Below, one piece after another: positions 43,854 to 46,731 of a DNA stretch of 46,731 bases. How positions within the stretch are numbered: the first letter of the stretch is position 1; each line of letters opens with the position of its first letter. The DNA comes from Opitutales bacterium. Its GTDB lineage: Bacteria > Verrucomicrobiota > Verrucomicrobiia > Opitutales > JABSRG01. The notes beneath the pieces were generated by a model, which did not search any database, was not told the origin of the DNA, and was given only the letters and a program-made list of their open reading frames with translations. Made by a program: the position numbers and the translations under genes. The DNA is taken from positions 1 to 46,731 of the forward strand of contig JANQKZ010000056.1 in assembly GCA_028280845.1 (NCBI GenBank). The letters are read 5' to 3'.

Positions 43854-45451
43854 AGCATAAAGTAAAACCCGAGAACGATACAGATATAAACTGCCCACCA
43901 GAAATTGAAGCTCTTGAATAGCGGAGGCTTCGGCCCTTCTTCCAACTTCACCGCATCAGCCGGCTGCAAACAATCGAGTTTTTCCTGGGGCGGGGCTTGA
44001 GTCGCGTAACTGACCACGAACAGGATGGTAGTCAGCAGGAGGAACACCACGGGAAAGACATGGTAGAAATGCCACTCGCGGATCGCATCCGGCAGGAACT
44101 GATTCATGGCGGGGAAGTTTTTGCAGACGATGTAATATACGCCTACCACCAGGCCGGTAAATAGGGTGGCTACCGCGCCGGCTCCGTTCACCCGCTTGTT
44201 AAATCGACCAAACAGGAAACAGGTCCCCGCGGGAATCACCATGAAGCCTGCCACCGTCATGATCAGGTCAAAGATCGCCCGATCCATACCAAGAAACAGG
44301 GGTGCGGCAATGGCGCCCCAGATCAGATTACAAGCAGCCATCACCTTACCTACTATGACTGATTCCTTGGGTGATGCGTTTTTTCGAAATACCGGATAGA
44401 TATCCATCGCCACAACACTCGACATAGCATTGATCCCTGAATCCTGGCTCGACATCATGGCTGCAATCATCCCGGCCAATACCAACCCCGATAAGCCAAC
44501 TGGCAAAAAGTCGCGCACCATCGTCGTATACAAGGTTCCGGTTGTCGCGGAATCCGAATACAGGAGGATTCCGATGAACCCGGGGATCACAAACAAAACG
44601 ACCCCGAACAGTTTTAAATAGGCACCAAGTAAAAGCCCGCATTTGGCATTATTCACATCCTTGGCTCCCAGAGCCCGCTGCAGAATCGCAATCTCGGAAA
44701 AGGCATAAAAAGCTGAATGCAGAAGCTGCCCGGACATGACGGCCGTCCAGGGGAACTCGTTGTCCGATGCCGGGCGGAGGAGCTCAAAATGGTCAGGTAA
44801 GCCCTCAAGGATCGGGCCAAATCCGCCAATTTTCACCAGCCCCACAACGCAAACCATCAAGCCTCCAAAAATCATAATGACGACCTGGGCAAAATCCGTA
44901 ATCACAACCGAAGTGAGCCCCCCGAACACGGCATACAGTCCCACCGTGAAAATAATGCAAAAGGCACAAATCCAGATATTCTGAGCGGAAGGCTCCCATC
45001 CAAATAGTCCAAGGATGCCCAGGGAAGCCGTAAACAGCCCCACCGGACTGGCCAGGACGTTTTTCGCCACAAAGATTCCTCCAAACAGAAGTTTAGCGGT
45101 TCGATTGTACCGGAGTTCCAGAAACTGAGGGATCGTGTAGATCCGGTTTTTTAAATAGAGAGGGATAAAGACCACCGCGGAAATGGTCAGCATGACGCCT
45201 CCCAACAGCTCCGGATTAAATGCCGCAAAACCCGCCCGCGCTGCCTTTTCCGTCCAGGCCACAAAAAACCCCATGCTGATGTTCGTCGCAAACAGCGAGA
45301 ACCCGACCAGGACCCAGTTGAAGGATCTCCCCCCTAAAAAGTAACTCTCCGGATTCTTCGAGGAATGCCGCCCCACCCAAATGCCCAACACCGTAATCCC
45401 AAGTATATATACAATCACTACGACGAGATCGATTATCTGCTCGGTGGACAT
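43850..45451 (-). CDS. Sodium:solute symporter (SSS/SGLT-like)
   Basis: A 533-residue polytopic protein of the SSS family, longer than the symporter at 749-2227 and closer to the SGLT branch. Landmarks are VYILGITVLGIWVGR, NPESYFLGGRSFNWVLVGFSLFATNIS, PQFLELRYNRTAKLL, YAVFGGLTSVVITDFAQ, AILQRALGAKDVNNAKCG and MSSQDSGINAMSSVVAMDIY. A C-terminal cytoplasmic linker (LQPADAVKLEEGPKPP) leads to a last membrane helix, as in 14-helix members. The substrate is likely a sugar or sugar-like compound, given that branch and the neighbouring secreted SGNH/glycohydrolase and epimerase-like genes. Its stop overlaps the convergent upstream neighbour by a few bases. Confidence 0.9.
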   Translation of the reverse strand: MSTEQIIDLVVVIVYILGITVLGIWVGRHSSKNPESYFLGGRSFNWVLVGFSLFATNISMGFFVAWTEKAARAGFAAFNPELLGGVMLTISAVVFIPLYLKNRIYTIPQFLELRYNRTAKLLFGGIFVAKNVLASPVGLFTASLGILGLFGWEPSAQNIWICAFCIIFTVGLYAVFGGLTSVVITDFAQVVIMIFGGLMVCVVGLVKIGGFGPILEGLPDHFELLRPASDNEFPWTAVMSGQLLHSAFYAFSEIAILQRALGAKDVNNAKCGLLLGAYLKLFGVVLFVIPGFIGILLYSDSATTGTLYTTMVRDFLPVGLSGLVLAGMIAAMMSSQDSGINAMSSVVAMDIYPVFRKNASPKESVIVGKVMAACNLIWGAIAAPLFLGMDRAIFDLIMTVAGFMVIPAGTCFLFGRFNKRVNGAGAVATLFTGLVVGVYYIVCKNFPAMNQFLPDAIREWHFYHVFPVVFLLLTTILFVVSYATQAPPQEKLDCLQPADAVKLEEGPKPPLFKSFNFWWAVYICIVLGFYFML

Positions 45452-45530
45452 TTGTTGGGTAGATAAGTATATGGGGTAGAACGCTGACTACAGCATGCAA
45501 TCTCAAACCAAAAGCCTACTGCTCAGTTCC

Positions 45531-45546
45531 ATTACAGTATTGTAAT
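45531..45546. promoter_or_regulatory. Perfect dyad directly before the GNAT start codon
   Basis: ATTACAGTATTGTAAT is a 6+4+6 inverted repeat ending one base before the ATG at 45548. It occupies the ribosome-binding region and could be an operator or a small RNA hairpin limiting translation. No other Shine-Dalgarno site is visible there. Confidence 0.45.
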
Positions 45547-45547
45547 C

Positions 45548-46408
45548 ATGCACACATTTCAATTCAACGAATACCCCGACGCCAGCTCGTTTCTGAAGGA
45601 CACCCGGCCGACTCTGGAGGCCGAAGAAGTGCTGAACAACCTACTCATCGGCATCGCTGAGCGTGTTGAGGACAATCCCCAGGCCTTTGGAGAGGAACGA
45701 CCCTACATGGCCACCTTAAAACAGCAGGATAGCTTGGCTGCGGTCTGCCTCATGACCCCACCCCACCGACTGATTACCTATTTCCCGGAAACCGGGGATG
45801 ACCGCCGATTTTCCGTTCTAGTCCAACACCTCATAGCGACCCCCCGCTCCTTTCCAGGGCTCATTGGCCCGAAAGCGACCACGCTGAAGTTAGCTCAGGC
45901 CTGGACCAAAGAGACGGGGATAAAGTTCAACCTGGAGATGGACCAGGGCGTCTACGCCTTGAAGCGGGTAGTGCATCCCGCCTCTCCCGGGGGTCAGATG
46001 GTTCAGGCCGCCGTAGATCACACCGATTTGCTGCTGGATTGGGCAAAACGGTTCTTTGAAGACCTCCTTCCCGGTGAACTGAATCAGCATAATCTCGACC
46101 TGGTTCAGGAAAACATCGCGCAGGGATCGTTCTTTGTTTGGATGACGGACCAACCCGTTTCCATGGCTGCCCGAAGCCGCCCAACGCGACGGGGAGAATG
46201 TGTTAATTTTGTCTACACCCCACCCCAATTCCGTCGTCGCGGGTACGCCTCGGCCCTGGTGGCCTCCCTCTCCCAGCATCTCTTAGAACAAGGTAAATCT
46301 TACTGCACCCTCTTTACCGACTTTGCCAATCCCACATCCAACCACATTTACCAGGAAGTCGGCTATCAACCAGTTGGGAATTTTATCATGCTCGGGTTTG
46401 ATTCCTGA
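45548..46408 (+). CDS. GNAT-family N-acetyltransferase
   Basis: A 286-residue protein whose C-terminal third is a GNAT fold. It has VSMAARSRPTRRGECVNFVYTPPQFRRRGYASALVASL-type order, with the acetyl-CoA loop RRRGYAS near residue 230, then a YCTLFTDFANPTSNHIYQEVGY segment ending in the usual beta-6/7 strands. The N-terminal 150 residues are helical/beta sequence common in this GNAT subgroup, without a named motif. The acceptor substrate is unknown. It is divergent from the symporter gene, and a perfect inverted repeat sits immediately before the start codon. Confidence 0.88.
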   Translation: MHTFQFNEYPDASSFLKDTRPTLEAEEVLNNLLIGIAERVEDNPQAFGEERPYMATLKQQDSLAAVCLMTPPHRLITYFPETGDDRRFSVLVQHLIATPRSFPGLIGPKATTLKLAQAWTKETGIKFNLEMDQGVYALKRVVHPASPGGQMVQAAVDHTDLLLDWAKRFFEDLLPGELNQHNLDLVQENIAQGSFFVWMTDQPVSMAARSRPTRRGECVNFVYTPPQFRRRGYASALVASLSQHLLEQGKSYCTLFTDFANPTSNHIYQEVGYQPVGNFIMLGFDS

Positions 46409-46731
46409 AGTCCGGTCTGCCCGCCGCCCCGACCGAATGCGTCTTGGAACGGCTGAAGTCCCCCCATCAACTTAACAGTAAGTAGAGCCATCCCAAACGA
46501 CCCGAACACGCCGCATGTGGGCGAAAGCCTGGGGCTTGGCCTCGCGTCCGATAACGGCACAGCCGAAGGCGCATGCCCCTGCCCCTATCCAAGGCCATTT
46601 GCCAAGCCCAAGCGCCCTGCATTTGACCTCCCAGGAAGGGGGAGGTTCAGCTCAGATGTGGCGCTTGAGGAAGGACGGGAAGGTGAGCGTATTCAAATAC
46701 GTGAGCCATCCCAAACGACCCGAACACGCCG
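46409..46731. repeat. Non-coding right edge: 29-bp direct repeat and long hairpin
   Basis: No credible gene is seen. A 29-bp exact repeat occurs at 46485-46513 and again at 46703-46731, where the window ends; its core is CATCCCAAACGACCCG. The 218-bp unit between copies holds a long hairpin (46609-46667) and a small perfect dyad, CGTATT-CA-AATACG. This may be the first unit of a larger array or a dispersed structured element. Confidence 0.7.
46609..46667. other. Long imperfect stem-loop
   Basis: Outer arms CAAGCGCC (46609-46616) and GGCGCTTG (46660-46667) pair perfectly. An inner stem ACCTCCC (46626-46632) pairs with GGGAGGT (46640-46646) around a 7-nt loop, and CATTT/AGATG can pair between them. 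It could be a small structured RNA, a REP-like element or a recombination site. Confidence 0.5.

Noticed and set aside
46485-46731. CRISPR array from the 29-bp repeat
   Set aside because: The 29-bp length is in range, but the two copies are 218 bp apart with a structured sequence between them, far longer than a spacer.

Overview
The window looks like a chromosomal segment of a Gram-negative bacterium of the PVC group, most likely Verrucomicrobiota (class Opitutae or near it). Three things point that way: outer-membrane and periplasmic genes (TolC, HlyD-type adaptors, a LamB-type porin); several secreted enzymes of families common in that phylum; and a 2257-residue beta-helix protein ending in a Trp/Tyr-rich tail (GWIYL, DLGWLWT, YPYFF) of a kind I associate with Opitutae surface proteins. 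Base composition is moderately GC-rich and start codons are often TTG with weak or absent Shine-Dalgarno sites. The placement is an inference; no rRNA or other phylogenetic marker is present. No phage, transposase or CRISPR array is visible.

Layout. 1-2227: a degraded cadherin-like fragment, then a small membrane protein translationally coupled to a sodium:solute symporter. 2470-2546: tRNA-His. 2855-13957 (minus): a secreted AroQ-type chorismate mutase downstream of a 3479-residue giant protein with an N-terminal LEPR-XLL motif. 14190-22468 (plus, divergent from the giant gene): a tight five-gene operon of a TolC-like channel, a short HlyD-type adaptor, a GAF-TM-HlyD adaptor, a PqqD-like/M50 protease/HlyD membrane protein, and a shortened SecA-like ATPase. 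An unknown exported, C-terminally anchored protein follows. 23913-29928: Tat-dependent aldo/keto reductase, secreted methyltransferase, LamB-like porin, polyphosphate glucokinase and O-acetylhomoserine sulfhydrylase. 30065-38989: two NAD(P)-binding SDR-like proteins and the second giant beta-helix protein. 39193-46408: kynureninase, two SGNH-hydrolase genes (one fused to an ADP-ribosylglycohydrolase), a secreted TIM-barrel epimerase, a second sodium symporter and a GNAT acetyltransferase. The right edge carries a 29-bp direct repeat and a long hairpin.

The most striking unit is 3518-22468. The giant protein has no recognisable Sec signal, no RTX repeats and no ABC transporter beside it. Divergent from it lies what reads as a complete but non-canonical export machine: a SecA-family motor without most of its C-terminal half, an intramembrane-protease/adaptor fusion with a PqqD-like peptide-binding domain, two further adaptors and an outer-membrane TolC channel. 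I propose that these form a SecA-powered, TolC-dependent export route for LEPR-XLL giant proteins, with the N-terminal motif as the recognition signal. The gene order and domains are seen in the sequence; the mechanism is inference.
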